In this document: piece after piece, positions 35,679 to 44,978 of the stretch
How positions within the stretch are numbered: the stretch's first letter is position 1
How the letters are laid out: each line of letters starts with the position of its first letter
NCBI GenBank assembly: GCA_029256485.1
Contig: JAQSXU010000005.1
Location: 124,001 to 188,000 of the forward strand
Source of the DNA: Clostridiaceae bacterium
GTDB lineage: Bacteria; Bacillota_A; Clostridia; Clostridiales; Clostridiaceae
DNA length: 64,000 nucleotides
Reading direction: 5' to 3'
The notes under the pieces: generated by a model
The model's input: the letters and a program-made list of their open reading frames with translations, nothing else
Databases searched by the model: none
What the model was told of the DNA's origin: nothing
Program-made: the position numbers and the translations under genes

Positions 35679-35717
35679 TTTAATATAAAATCGGCCTTTT
35701 ATTATAGGAGGAAGCTC

Positions 35718-36977
35718 ATGGGCAAGTTATCACTAAAACTTAAAATATATCTTATATTTACGTATATAATAACGATAATTAGTTTTTATATGTTTACTAG
35801 AAATGGATATATAACAATTAATGTAGATAATTACTTTAATATAATATTTTTTAGCCTATTAACAGGAATTACCGAGACTTATACCGTTGTATTTAAGGAT
35901 ATTTCATTTAGTACTAGCTTTGCAATTCAATTAGCATCTTATATTTTATTTGGTCCATTCAGTACTTTACTAATAGTTATTTTGGGGTTCTCAATTAGAA
36001 TTATTAAAGTTAATGACAAGTACAAACATATTTTTAATACTCCTTTATATGGAACACTTTTTAATTTTTGTATTATAGGTATCTCAATGATAAATGGAAA
36101 TTATTTTTATAAAGTATCAGGTGGAATTACACCTATAATTAATATTAATGAAAATATTATTCATATAATATTATTCTGCGCATCAGTATTCATTACAAAT
36201 ACTTTTTTCATATCAATGTTATTTTCAATTATAAAAGGTAAAAATTTGATTTTTTCTTTTGTTTCTAATATTAAGTTGGGAATTTTAAACATCATTATTA
36301 TGGCACCTTTGGGAATATTACTAGCAATTATTTTTAGACAATTTACATATCTAGGTGTAGTTCTTGTGTTGTTTCCTATACTTTTAGCTCGTTACACATT
36401 TTCTTTATACATAGATGCAAAGTCCCAATATACGGATACAGTAAATGCTTTAATGCTCGCCATGGAGGCAAGGGACAAGTATACAGAAGGACACTCACAA
36501 AGGGTGGCAGATCTGGTAGAAAGCATAGCCAGACAATTAAAATACAGTGATTCAAAAATTGAACATTTGAGAATGGCATCTATGCTTCATGATGTTGGTA
36601 AAATAGGCATAGATGATAATATATTAAATAAACCTGGAAAGCTTACAGATGAGGAATACAACATAATAAAGAAACATCCTGAAATTGGATATAATATTTT
36701 AAAGGATATTAAAAATTTGTCAGAGGTTAAAAATATTGTTAAGCATCATCACGAAAGGTATGACGGAAAGGGTTACCCTGATGGTCTGGATAAGGATAAC
36801 ATTAGTATAGATGTATTCATTGTGCAGCTGGCAGATTCAATTGATGCTATGGCAACGGATAGACCATATAGAAAAGCTCTCTCAGAGGAACAAATACTCA
36901 GTGAGTTAAAGAAAAATTCAGGAACACAATTTCATCCAAAAGTGGTTGAGGCTTACTTGAAATTAAAGGAAAAATAA
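35718..36977 (+). CDS. membrane HD-GYP domain protein (likely c-di-GMP phosphodiesterase)
   Basis: A 419-residue protein: about seven N-terminal hydrophobic segments (residues 8-225) forming an unnamed membrane sensor, then an HD-GYP domain (about 240-415) with the hallmark HDVGKIG, the second metal-binding KHHHERYDGKGYP and DSIDAMATDRPYR. The full HD and GYP motifs are kept, so hydrolysis of c-di-GMP is expected. Start ATG at 35718 behind ATAGGAGG. It follows the hydrophobic peptide gene and precedes DUF5317, so a membrane signal input is plausible. Confidence 0.92.
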   Translation: MGKLSLKLKIYLIFTYIITIISFYMFTRNGYITINVDNYFNIIFFSLLTGITETYTVVFKDISFSTSFAIQLASYILFGPFSTLLIVILGFSIRIIKVNDKYKHIFNTPLYGTLFNFCIIGISMINGNYFYKVSGGITPIININENIIHIILFCASVFITNTFFISMLFSIIKGKNLIFSFVSNIKLGILNIIIMAPLGILLAIIFRQFTYLGVVLVLFPILLARYTFSLYIDAKSQYTDTVNALMLAMEARDKYTEGHSQRVADLVESIARQLKYSDSKIEHLRMASMLHDVGKIGIDDNILNKPGKLTDEEYNIIKKHPEIGYNILKDIKNLSEVKNIVKHHHERYDGKGYPDGLDKDNISIDVFIVQLADSIDAMATDRPYRKALSEEQILSELKKNSGTQFHPKVVEAYLKLKEK

Positions 36978-37001
36978 AATAAGGTTGAGAGGCTGGTTAA
37001 A

Positions 37002-37550
37002 ATGTTTATTGAGGCTGTTATAATTGCTGTAATAATTGGGTATATTTTAAAAGGAAATATTAGGAACTTAGAAAATGTGAACATAAATAAACCATATTTA
37101 GTTTTCATTGGATTTGGTATAGAAGTTATAGTAAATACTTTAATAATGAACGGCTTTCTTACAAGAGGGATTTTAACTTTCATTTTAGATTTTATAATGT
37201 ACTTTTTTATATTCATCTTTGCATATTTTAACAAAAAAAGTCTATATTTAATAATAATGGCTGTTGGATTTTTATTAAATGCTGTACCAATATTTTTAAA
37301 CGGCGGAGCTATGCCTGTCAGTTCTACTGCAGCTAGAATTGCTGGACTGACTCAAGATGTGACTAGGGAAGGACTTTATAGATTAATTGACGGCAGTACA
37401 AAGCTTGGTTTTTTAGGAGATGTGATTCCACTCACAATATTGAGACACTTTGCAATAAGCATTGGAGATATTATAGCGGTAATTGGTCTTATGTTATTTA
37501 TTATTTATGGTATGACGGCAAAAAAGCAAATAAATAATTTGGAGGAATGA
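37002..37550 (+). CDS. DUF5317 family membrane protein
   Basis: A 182-residue protein with five to six hydrophobic segments and the family's conserved central part LNAVPIFLNGGAMPVS followed by LGDVIPL. Function not established. It lies 24 bp after the HD-GYP gene, and its TGA overlaps the presumed ATG of the prepilin peptidase gene, so this is a tight operon. Confidence 0.8.
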   Translation: MFIEAVIIAVIIGYILKGNIRNLENVNINKPYLVFIGFGIEVIVNTLIMNGFLTRGILTFILDFIMYFFIFIFAYFNKKSLYLIIMAVGFLLNAVPIFLNGGAMPVSSTAARIAGLTQDVTREGLYRLIDGSTKLGFLGDVIPLTILRHFAISIGDIIAVIGLMLFIIYGMTAKKQINNLEE

Positions 37551-38305
37551 TTTTTATTATAGAAATAAACATTTTAATTTTAGGTTTAATTATTGGAAGC
37601 TTTTTAAATGTCTGTATATATAGAATTCCAAGAGATGAATCAATATTATTTCCAGCATCACACTGCACAACCTGTGGCAATAAAATAAATTGGTATGATT
37701 TAGTGCCCATATTTAGTTATTTAATATTAAAAGGAAAATGCAGGCATTGTGAAGAAAGGATTTCTCTAAGATATCCATTAATAGAAGTCATAACAGGATG
37801 CTTATTATTAGCTCTTTATATAAGATTTAGTTTAACTTTAGAGTTTGTAAGGTTTTCCATATTAGTATGTATACTAATAGTAATTGCCATGATAGATTAT
37901 GATACAACAGATGTATATTCCAAAACTACCTTTATAGGTATAGCTTTTGGAATTATTTTATTAATAATTAATTATTTATATTTATTTCAGAAAGTCAATA
38001 ATTATATTTTAGGTGGTGTTATAGGGGCTGGAATTATCTCTATAATAATTTTACTCACCGGCGGAATGGGATGGGGAGATGCCGAAATAAGCGGAATGTG
38101 CGGATTATTTTTAGGATGGAAGTTATCGTTTTATATGCTGTTTGTGTCATTTTTATTAGGAGGATTAATAGGATTTATATTAATTATAACCAAGAAGAAG
38201 TCAAGAAAGGATTATATTCCTTTTGGACCATATATGGCAATAGCAGCTGTTATCACTATTTTTCTTGGTAATTCCTCAATAGCATGGTATTTGGGGGTTT
38301 TATAG
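37547..38305 (+). CDS. prepilin peptidase (type IV leader peptidase, A24 family)
   Basis: A membrane aspartic protease/N-methyltransferase of about 252 residues. It has the N-terminal [13 protein letters not shown], two CxxC pairs (CTTCGNK and CRHCEER), and the two catalytic Asp motifs DYDT and GMGWGDAE. It cleaves and methylates type IV prepilins or competence pseudopilins; no pilin genes are in this window. Start is uncertain: the ATG at 37547 overlaps the DUF5317 stop, but GGAGG (37541-37545) is only one base before it, so an in-frame ATT a few bases downstream may be used instead. Confidence 0.9.
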   Translation: MIFIIEINILILGLIIGSFLNVCIYRIPRDESILFPASHCTTCGNKINWYDLVPIFSYLILKGKCRHCEERISLRYPLIEVITGCLLLALYIRFSLTLEFVRFSILVCILIVIAMIDYDTTDVYSKTTFIGIAFGIILLIINYLYLFQKVNNYILGGVIGAGIISIIILLTGGMGWGDAEISGMCGLFLGWKLSFYMLFVSFLLGGLIGFILIITKKKSRKDYIPFGPYMAIAAVITIFLGNSSIAWYLGVL

Positions 38306-38330
38306 AAAAAATAAATTATTGGAGGTACTC

Positions 38331-38882
38331 ATGAGCTTATACTCACTGTTTTTTGTAGCAGTGGCACTTTCATTGGATGCTTTTGGGGTGGCATTGTGTA
38401 TAGGATTAAATAATACAATAAAATTTAAAAATAAAGTTCTGTTTGCCTGTTCATTTGGCTTTTTTCAATTTTTATTTTCCTTTTTAGGAGCATATGCTGG
38501 ATTCTTTTTTAATACATACATAGTTACAGTACCAGAAATAATCGGTGGAATACTAATTGCCATAGTTGGGGTTCTAATGATTAAGGAAGGCTTTGGGAAT
38601 AATGGACAGTGCCCATATCTTAAACCTGGAATGACTCTCATACTAGGCATTTCCGTAAGCATAGATGCCTTGGTAATTGGATTTACAGCTTTAGATAATA
38701 TAAGTAGTAATATCATAATACTTTATAATACTATTTTTATTGGATTAATCACTTTTATAATTTCATCCATTGGTTTCTATATGGCAAGATATCTAAAAAA
38801 GATATCATTAGTAGGAAAATATGCTGATTATATTGGTGGAATAATATTAATTATTTTTGGATTAAAAATCATGTTTTTATAA
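38331..38882 (+). CDS. MntP/YtaF-type manganese exporter family protein
   Basis: A 183-residue membrane protein with six helices in two related triplets. Each half has the family's acidic signature: [14 protein letters not shown] in the first and [11 protein letters not shown] in the second, with Asp residues that bind Mn2+ in MntP. Gram-positive YtaF sporulation proteins share this fold, so manganese export is likely but unproven. Start: ATG at 38331 with TTGGAGG, not the ATG at 38319. A terminator follows immediately. Confidence 0.83.
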   Translation: MSLYSLFFVAVALSLDAFGVALCIGLNNTIKFKNKVLFACSFGFFQFLFSFLGAYAGFFFNTYIVTVPEIIGGILIAIVGVLMIKEGFGNNGQCPYLKPGMTLILGISVSIDALVIGFTALDNISSNIIILYNTIFIGLITFIISSIGFYMARYLKKISLVGKYADYIGGIILIIFGLKIMFL

Positions 38883-38885
38883 AAA

Positions 38886-38913
38886 AAGGTCTGGGGCATA
38901 AGCTCCAGACCTT
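38886..38913. terminator. hairpin terminator
   Basis: AAGGTCTGG pairs with CCAGACCTT around a 9-nt loop just after the MntP-like stop; it lies between convergent genes and may serve both strands. Confidence 0.75.
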
Positions 38914-38941
38914 AAAATAAGTATTATATATAAAAGGGGAC

Positions 38942-40975
38942 TTAAAATTTAAACTGGCTAATTAATTTATAAAGCTCATTAGCTTTATCAGTTAGACATT
39001 GAGCTAAACTATACATATTCTCATTTGCCTCCGTTTCACTGCCAATGGTAGCGGTTATCTCTTCAGTAGATGCTGAATTTTCCTCTGAACCGCTTGCTAT
39101 TGAATTGATGTAGTTGTTCAATGTAGATTTATCCTCATTAATGATTTCTATTGATTTCATAGCCATATGCATATAATCCAAAATATTTTTCATAGATAAT
39201 TCTAATTGCTTAAAGCCTTCTATGGTTTTATTAACTTGATCAGCTTCTAAGTCAAATGCTTTTTTTGTTGTTGTTGAAATTGATATGCTATTTTCAATAG
39301 ATTTATTAACATTAATAACAATATTTTTTATCTCATCAGAGGCTTTGTTAGATTGTTCAGCTAATTTTCTTATTTCTCCAGCTACTACTGCAAATCCTTT
39401 ACCAGCTTCTCCAGCTCTGGCAGCTTCAATAGATGCATTTAATGCAAGCAAATTAGTCTGCTCTGAAATATCATTAATTTTACTCAAAATAAGTAAAATA
39501 TTTTTTGTATTATTACTTAAGGTAAGTATTGTTTCTTCTAAGCTATTAATAGAATATGAATTATTAGTGGAAGTTGTGCCTAATTCTTTAGTAATAATTT
39601 TATTTTTATTTACTAATTCCATTGATATTTTTGCAGCGTTGTCCACTTCTTTTATAGATTCTATTGTCTTATTGATTTCACTGTCATATCTATGAGAAAT
39701 GTTAACACACTCCATAGAATTTTCACATTGAGAGGAGGAATTAGTGGCTATTTCTTCAATGGAAGTGTTTATTTCTTTAGATGATTCACTTATAGATTTT
39801 GAAAGCTTTAACAATTCCTCTGAAGAAGCTGTAGTAGATTGTACTAAATTTGAAGTATCAGTTAACATCATCTTTAAATCTATTACCATTTTATTGAAGT
39901 TTAAACTTAATTCATCTATTTCACTTATATTTGACTTTTCGCAGTAAACATTCAAATTACCTTTAGAAATCTCTTTAGTTTTAGATATTATATTCTTTAA
40001 CGCTTTTGTAATTTGTGAAGTAGTAAATATAGAGAAAAGTATAGATATTGCAATAAAAGCAATTATAATAAATAAGGTTATAAAGCCAATGCTTTGCGCA
40101 GTTGAATATAATTCTGAATATGGAACTATGGCAATAAATTTCCATCCCGTTATCTTTGAGGTTGTATAAAGTCCAAACATTTTAGTATTTCCTTCATTAA
40201 AATAAAAAGATCCTTCATTTGAGTTTTTTATTTCTGAAAGATAATCCGCTTTTAATGTTGTGCCTATACGATTTGAATCCTTATGGGAAACTATGTAACC
40301 ATCCTTATTAATAATGAAAATGTAACCATCTTTACCTATTTTGGTATTTTTCAGTGCATTATTAAAAATGTTTGGATCTAGGTTGAATTTCAATACACCA
40401 ACAGGTTTATAGGTTGTAGGATTTTTAATAACCCTCACTTGACTAATAACCATAACTGGATCATTCAAGACAGTATCCATATGAGGAGCTGTCCATAATG
40501 ACTTTCCATCATATGCTATTGCATCCTTATACCATTGCTCATTGTGAAGCTTTGAAACGTTTTCTTCCGGTAAATAAACAGAATCTGCAGAAGAGATAAC
40601 ACCAGAGTCAGTAAAAAGATGTATATTTTTAAATGTTGTTTCATTATTGCTTAATGTTATTGTTCTTAGCTGTTCCTTTATTTTTTGCTGACTGTCGAAA
40701 TTATCGTATTCAGACCCTGACTTTTGTGGTATTAAGCCAGTAAAGTTTTTATCAGACAGAAGCTGCATTGAAATATTATCTATAGTATTATTTATTAATT
40801 CTACATAATTCTTATTTTGATTTAAGAGCTGTAGTGTGGAATTTTCAAAGTCCTTTGCTACTTTATTTTTAGTAATAAAAAAATTGGTTAAGCTAGATAT
40901 TATAAGTGATACTGCTACGATCAAACTAAAAGTAGTAACTAATTTTGATAGAAGTGTTTTCTTATGTTTTAACAT
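38942..40975 (-). CDS. methyl-accepting chemotaxis protein with double Cache sensor
   Basis: A 677-residue chemoreceptor: TM1 at residues 12-32, a periplasmic-type region of about 250 residues with the dCache pattern ([34 protein letters not shown]), TM2 near 290-312, HAMP, and a long signalling domain with the invariant tip sequence [15 protein letters not shown]. dCache domains typically bind amino acids or organic acids. No che genes are nearby, so it feeds a remote chemotaxis system. Start ATG at 40975 behind GGGGGGAA. Confidence 0.95.
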   Translation of the reverse strand: MLKHKKTLLSKLVTTFSLIVAVSLIISSLTNFFITKNKVAKDFENSTLQLLNQNKNYVELINNTIDNISMQLLSDKNFTGLIPQKSGSEYDNFDSQQKIKEQLRTITLSNNETTFKNIHLFTDSGVISSADSVYLPEENVSKLHNEQWYKDAIAYDGKSLWTAPHMDTVLNDPVMVISQVRVIKNPTTYKPVGVLKFNLDPNIFNNALKNTKIGKDGYIFIINKDGYIVSHKDSNRIGTTLKADYLSEIKNSNEGSFYFNEGNTKMFGLYTTSKITGWKFIAIVPYSELYSTAQSIGFITLFIIIAFIAISILFSIFTTSQITKALKNIISKTKEISKGNLNVYCEKSNISEIDELSLNFNKMVIDLKMMLTDTSNLVQSTTASSEELLKLSKSISESSKEINTSIEEIATNSSSQCENSMECVNISHRYDSEINKTIESIKEVDNAAKISMELVNKNKIITKELGTTSTNNSYSINSLEETILTLSNNTKNILLILSKINDISEQTNLLALNASIEAARAGEAGKGFAVVAGEIRKLAEQSNKASDEIKNIVINVNKSIENSISISTTTKKAFDLEADQVNKTIEGFKQLELSMKNILDYMHMAMKSIEIINEDKSTLNNYINSIASGSEENSASTEEITATIGSETEANENMYSLAQCLTDKANELYKLISQFKF

Positions 40976-41110
40976 ATGAGATTTCCCCCCTCTTGTAAGA
41001 ATTATATATTAATTTACAATGTTTAACTATTGTGAATAATAACAAAAATTTATAAAAAAGCTCCAATATTGTGTTATAATAAATTAGAAATAAATATCAA
41101 GGTGAGAAAA

Positions 41111-41545
41111 ATGAAAATAGAAAGTTTACTAAAGGAAAATCACATAAAGGTAACCAAAGGAAGACTTACTATCTTAAACGTGCTTATGTTAAGTGAGGAA
41201 CCTTTAAGTGTTGAGCAAATTTATAAATTATGCAGAAAATATGAAGTTTTTATAGACTTGTCAACTGTGTATAGAACTTTAGAATTATTAGAAGAGAAAG
41301 AAATAGTTGATAAGTTTAGTTTTGGAGATGGAAAGTTTACTTATAAAGTTAAAACTAGCCATCATAAACATATAATTCAGTGTAAAATATGTCATAAGGA
41401 AGTAGAAATTGATTGCCCAATGAAACAATTAGAAGAAATAATAAGAAATAAAACAGGCTTTACTTTTGTAGACAAGGACATATTTTTTAATAATACTATT
41501 GAAGGCTTATGCAGTAAATGCAGTAAGGAAGAAGAAAAAAAATAA
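41111..41545 (+). CDS. Fur family transcriptional regulator
   Basis: A 144-residue metal-responsive regulator. The winged helix includes DLSTVYRTLELLEEKEIV; the dimerisation domain has the metal-binding region SHHKHIIQCKICHKE and C-terminal CSKC, two structural zinc cysteine pairs. Whether it senses iron (Fur), zinc (Zur) or peroxide (PerR) is not certain from sequence alone. Start: ATG at 41111 with AAGGTGAG upstream, not the ATG at 41069. A hairpin terminator follows at once. Confidence 0.9.
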   Translation: MKIESLLKENHIKVTKGRLTILNVLMLSEEPLSVEQIYKLCRKYEVFIDLSTVYRTLELLEEKEIVDKFSFGDGKFTYKVKTSHHKHIIQCKICHKEVEIDCPMKQLEEIIRNKTGFTFVDKDIFFNNTIEGLCSKCSKEEEKK

Positions 41546-41580
41546 GACAGCGGTTTTTTTAGAACCACTGTCTTTTATTT
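41544..41580 (+). terminator. Rho-independent terminator after the Fur-family gene
   Basis: AAGACAGCGGTT pairs with AACCACTGTCTT (one mismatch) followed by TTTATTTTA; the stem overlaps the stop codon. Confidence 0.7.
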
Positions 41581-41608
41581 TATTTGAAATAGAACACTAA
41601 TTTCAAAA

Positions 41609-41938
41609 CTATTTAGGTGCCGGCAATTGTTTAATTAGATAAACTTTTTTTACTTTCCAAATTCCGTTTGAATGTTTTTCAAGTAGTACATCATAATAAA
41701 CTCTATCATGTGGAACTTTTTTTTCAATACCTTCAACTTGCATAATAGAAATGGAGCTATCAGAAAAGGCTAAATTAAAATTGCTAACTGAGTACAGCTT
41801 ATGCCGATTAAAGAGTCCAGTAGTTAGATTATGTTCAACGGCATAGGTTATTTCTTTGCTTTTGCTCCTGGTATATCCTGCATTAATTATTGCTGCAAGT
41901 AAAACAAATGCTATAAGTAAAACAGTGACTTTTTTCAT
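41609..41938 (-). CDS. small secreted or membrane-anchored hypothetical protein
   Basis: A 109-residue protein with an N-terminal signal/anchor helix (VTVLLIAFVLLAAIINAGY), then a short domain rich in beta-strand with YYDVLLEKHSNGIWKVKKVYLIKQLP near the end, which resembles the tail of NTF2-like or DUF4829-like small exported domains. Family not confirmed. Start: ATG at 41938 with TAGGAG upstream, rather than the ATG five codons earlier. Confidence 0.65.
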   Translation of the reverse strand: MKKVTVLLIAFVLLAAIINAGYTRSKSKEITYAVEHNLTTGLFNRHKLYSVSNFNLAFSDSSISIMQVEGIEKKVPHDRVYYDVLLEKHSNGIWKVKKVYLIKQLPAPK

Positions 41939-42091
41939 ATAAACTCCTAACAAAAAATTACTGAGTAATATTTATATAATATTATATTACTTTATAGGGG
42001 TATAATATTATTGTAATTAATCAGTTTATTGTAAAAACCTATAAAGTGTGAGATATTATATTTATAAAAATTTTTAGGGTGGTGTTTAATT

Positions 42092-42490
42092 TTGGATTTT
42101 TCTTCATTAGTTTTAATGGAAAGAGAAAAAGATACTAATATTTTTGTTAGGGAAATGGGAAGCTATGAAATTAGTGATGGTGCAGAATTTATAACAAAAT
42201 TGTACTATGATGGGGATAAAGTCAATGTTTTTTTTGATACACAAAGAGATGTGGAAGAATGGGAATACTCTGCGATTTTTCAACTATTTCCGTATGATAC
42301 TTTCAATGATAATGGATTAAATATAGATGATATAGATGATGAGTATAATCCTACTTGGCAAATAAAATTTGATTATATTGATGACCATGAAGGCATGGAA
42401 GAAAAGCTTAAATTCATATGCAATTTAATAGATAAATCAATGACTAAAGTTTTCGAAGATATTAAAGTTAGAAAAGATGAATATATATAA
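42092..42490 (+). CDS. DUF6762-like conserved clostridial protein
   Basis: A 132-residue acidic soluble protein without membrane helices. It begins MDFSSLVLMEREKD and carries many Asp/Glu (FNDNGLNIDDIDDEY), a pattern I associate with the DUF6762 family of clostridia; function unknown. Start: TTG at 42092 lies six bases after AGGGTGGTG, and there is no better ATG. It is followed by a long hairpin terminator and then an HD-GYP gene. Confidence 0.6.
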   Translation: MDFSSLVLMEREKDTNIFVREMGSYEISDGAEFITKLYYDGDKVNVFFDTQRDVEEWEYSAIFQLFPYDTFNDNGLNIDDIDDEYNPTWQIKFDYIDDHEGMEEKLKFICNLIDKSMTKVFEDIKVRKDEYI

Positions 42491-42545
42491 ACATTTCCCA
42501 TTAGTTTGCTATTAAAATACTTGTAAATCTAAATTTGTAAATAGA

Positions 42546-42590
42546 GTCAATATGTTGCTATTGTAAATGGTAATATATTGACTTGTTTTG
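42546..42590 (+). terminator. long hairpin terminator
   Basis: About 16 bp of stem including three G-U pairs (from GTCAATAT at 42546 to ATATTGAC ending 42582), followed by TTGTTTTG. It follows the 42092-42490 gene. Confidence 0.65.
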
Positions 42591-42733
42591 TAATATAATG
42601 TAAACTGTTAAGAAATAAAGTATATTAAATTTTTTTAATTTAATATAGTATTTTAATTTATTTTTAAATATGATATTATTTTATAAGAATATGAAAGAAA
42701 AGGATTATTTTCATAAAATTTTGAGGTGTTGTA

Positions 42734-43795
42734 ATGAGGCTTGAATTTATAAATAGAGTTAAAGAAAATGATGTACTTGGAAAAAGCATTTTATCAAATG
42801 ATGGGAAAGTACTTTTAAGAGCAGGTGTAAAAATAACAAATAGTTATATGGAGAAATTAAAAAAACTTGGAGTTTTTTATGTTTACCTTGAAGATGAAAG
42901 ATTTGATGATGTAGAAGTTGAAGATGAACGATTGACAACTCTAAAACAAGCAACTATGAAAAGTATGAGTAATATAATGAGTAATGTACATGATTTCAAT
43001 GGTAAGGCAATTAAGGAATCATTGAATGATGTAGAAGAACTCATAAAGTATATTATAGAAGTTGGAGATGTGAATAAAAGTTTATTTGACATAAAAACCT
43101 ATGATAATTATACATATGTACATAGCCTTGACACTTGCATTATGTCTACATTTTTAGGCATTAGCTGTGGATACACCGATCAAGAATTAAAAAACTTAGG
43201 AATTGGAGCCATACTTCACGATGTAGGAAAAACAAAAGTACCTCATGGAATCATCAACAAACAAGGGAAATTAACTGATGATGAATTTATGGAAATAAAA
43301 AAGCACACTATATACGGTTCAGAAATATTAAAGAAAAATTACAGCATTCCTGATCCTGTAATTAAGATAGTAGAACAACACCATGAAAGAATAGATGGAA
43401 GAGGATATCCTTATGGACTTACATCTAATCAAATATCTAAATTTGCAAAAATTGTATGTGTTTCTGATGTATATGACGCCGTAAGTAATGATAGATGTTA
43501 TAGAAGGAAATTTACCCCAAATGATGCATATGAATTAATATTGGCTGGCAGCGGAAGCATCTTTGACGAGCAGGTTGTAAACAGCTTTAAAAATACATTT
43601 GCCATATATCCATTAGGTGCATGTGTAAGACTTTCTAATGGGGAAGAGGGATATGTAGTAAGACAGAATAAAGGATTCCCGGATAGACCAATAATAAGGG
43701 TAATTTACGATAGTATTACAAAAAAACCAAGAAATATTTTTGAAATTGACTTATTACAGTATTCAAATGTTGTAATAGAAGAAATAGTTTCGTAA
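42734..43795 (+). CDS. soluble HD-GYP domain protein (likely c-di-GMP phosphodiesterase)
   Basis: A 353-residue cytoplasmic protein with a C-terminal HD-GYP domain. The metal/catalytic motifs HDVGKTK, EQHHERIDGRGYP and DVYDAVSNDRCYR are all intact. The N-terminal 110 residues (DVLGKSILSNDGKVLLRAG... region) form the DUF3391-like head common in these proteins, and a short C-terminal tail (residues 290-353) follows. It has no membrane segment, unlike the HD-GYP protein at 35718. Start ATG at 42734 behind TGAGGTG. Confidence 0.92.
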   Translation: MRLEFINRVKENDVLGKSILSNDGKVLLRAGVKITNSYMEKLKKLGVFYVYLEDERFDDVEVEDERLTTLKQATMKSMSNIMSNVHDFNGKAIKESLNDVEELIKYIIEVGDVNKSLFDIKTYDNYTYVHSLDTCIMSTFLGISCGYTDQELKNLGIGAILHDVGKTKVPHGIINKQGKLTDDEFMEIKKHTIYGSEILKKNYSIPDPVIKIVEQHHERIDGRGYPYGLTSNQISKFAKIVCVSDVYDAVSNDRCYRRKFTPNDAYELILAGSGSIFDEQVVNSFKNTFAIYPLGACVRLSNGEEGYVVRQNKGFPDRPIIRVIYDSITKKPRNIFEIDLLQYSNVVIEEIVS

Positions 43796-43815
43796 AATAT
43801 AAATAGATTAAATTT

Positions 43816-43852
43816 CAATACACTAAATTAAAATGTGTATTGTTTTTTTTTT
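43816..43852 (+). terminator. hairpin terminator/attenuator before the rhomboid gene
   Basis: CAATACAC (43816-43823) pairs with GTGTATTG (43835-43842), followed by ten T. It ends only 3 bp before the AAGGAGTG ribosome site of the rhomboid gene. Confidence 0.75.
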
Positions 43853-43866
43853 AAGGAGTGATAATC

Positions 43867-44880
43867 ATGGATAAGTATATACACAGGATTATAGGATTAA
43901 TGAATCAATATTTTGGATATAAAATAGCTGAATTAGGCTCTGTAAAACAGAATATAAGTTCATGGTGTTTAGTGAAAGAAAATAGTGAATCTGCAGATTT
44001 TATAGTTTTTTCTTCAAAATTAATTATGGATGAGGAAGCTCAATGGCTAGTACAACAGCTTAGATTTAAAGAAAAATATGAAGTAAATATTAATATATTC
44101 AATATAGCGTTAATTGATGAGAATAAAATAATGAATCCAGAAGAAATTACTGATACTTTATCAAATAATTTAAGTAATATTCATTATGTGCTGCTAGATT
44201 ATAATAAAAATGTAATTTTAAAATACAATAATGAATTGTCAGATTTAGAAAAAGAGTTATCCTCATGTCTGCTAAGAATTAGGGAAACTTCAAATTCAAA
44301 GAATATGAGAAATGTTACACCTATTACTCTAACTCTTATAATTCTTAATATACTTATGTATTTAATTACAGCATTATTGTCAGGTGGTATTATAGACAGT
44401 GATATTAATGTGTTGGTATTTTTAGGTGCCAAGGTAAATTCTCTTATAAAAAGCGGTGAATATTATAGACTTATAACCAGTATGTTTTTGCATGGAGGAA
44501 TTATTCATCTTGCCTTGAATATGTATGCACTTTATGTTATTGGACCTATAATAGAAAAGTTGTTTGGTAAAATAAAATTTATTTTGATATATTTTATAGG
44601 CGGAATAACTGCATCTTTATTTAGTTATCTATTTTCAACATCAGTATCCATAGGAGCATCAGGTGCAATTTTTGCCTTACTAGGAGCAGCATTAGTTTTT
44701 GGAATTAAAATGAGAAAAAATATAGGAAGAGATTTTTTGAGAAATATTTTTTCAGTGATAGTTGTAAACCTGATTATTGGATTTTCTATCCCCAATGTGG
44801 ATAACTTTGGCCATTTAGGTGGACTAATTGGTGGAACCTTAATTAGTTTTGTACTTTCAACACAACCTTTTTCTAAATAA
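43867..44880 (+). CDS. rhomboid family intramembrane serine protease
   Basis: A 337-residue membrane protease: an N-terminal cytoplasmic domain of about 150 residues with no clear family, then the six-helix rhomboid core. Catalytic Ser265 sits in GASGAIF and catalytic His316 in GHLGG, and the supporting LHGGIIHLALNMYAL motif is present. Rhomboids cleave single-span membrane proteins; the substrate here is unknown. Start: ATG at 43867 behind AAGGAGTG; the GTG at 43858 is inside that site. A terminator precedes the gene, so it is likely transcribed on its own. Confidence 0.92.
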   Translation: MDKYIHRIIGLMNQYFGYKIAELGSVKQNISSWCLVKENSESADFIVFSSKLIMDEEAQWLVQQLRFKEKYEVNINIFNIALIDENKIMNPEEITDTLSNNLSNIHYVLLDYNKNVILKYNNELSDLEKELSSCLLRIRETSNSKNMRNVTPITLTLIILNILMYLITALLSGGIIDSDINVLVFLGAKVNSLIKSGEYYRLITSMFLHGGIIHLALNMYALYVIGPIIEKLFGKIKFILIYFIGGITASLFSYLFSTSVSIGASGAIFALLGAALVFGIKMRKNIGRDFLRNIFSVIVVNLIIGFSIPNVDNFGHLGGLIGGTLISFVLSTQPFSK

Positions 44881-44888
44881 CAAAGATT

Positions 44889-44936
44889 AAAGAATAAAGA
44901 TTAAATCAGGTTTGTTATTTGATCTTTATTCTTTTC
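44889..44936. repeat. short dispersed repeat, copy 2, with inverted arm
   Basis: The first 23 bases match 4678-4700 at 21 positions. Here the arm AAAGAATAAAGAT is also followed by its reverse complement ATCTTTATTCTTT ending about 44934, so it could form a hairpin after the rhomboid stop codon. Confidence 0.45.
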
Positions 44937-44941
44937 ACTTT

Positions 44942-44978
44942 AAAAATGGTTTTGTCTTATGACAAAACCATTTTTTTA
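44942..44978. terminator. bidirectional hairpin terminator overlapping the ftsH-like stop codon
   Basis: A perfect 15-bp stem (AAAAATGGTTTTGTC at 44942-44956 with its complement at 44961-44975) and a TTAT loop. The loop includes the complement of the FtsH-like TAA; the right arm is coding. Confidence 0.85.

Noticed and set aside
37501..38305. Possible type IV pilus or competence operon
   Set aside because: A prepilin peptidase is present, but I find no pilin, ATPase or secretin-like gene; the neighbours are HD-GYP, DUF5317 and an MntP-like exporter.
39285..39695. 136-codon antisense ORF within the chemoreceptor gene
   Set aside because: The chemoreceptor reading frame is strongly conserved here; the antisense frame is a hydrophobic shadow.
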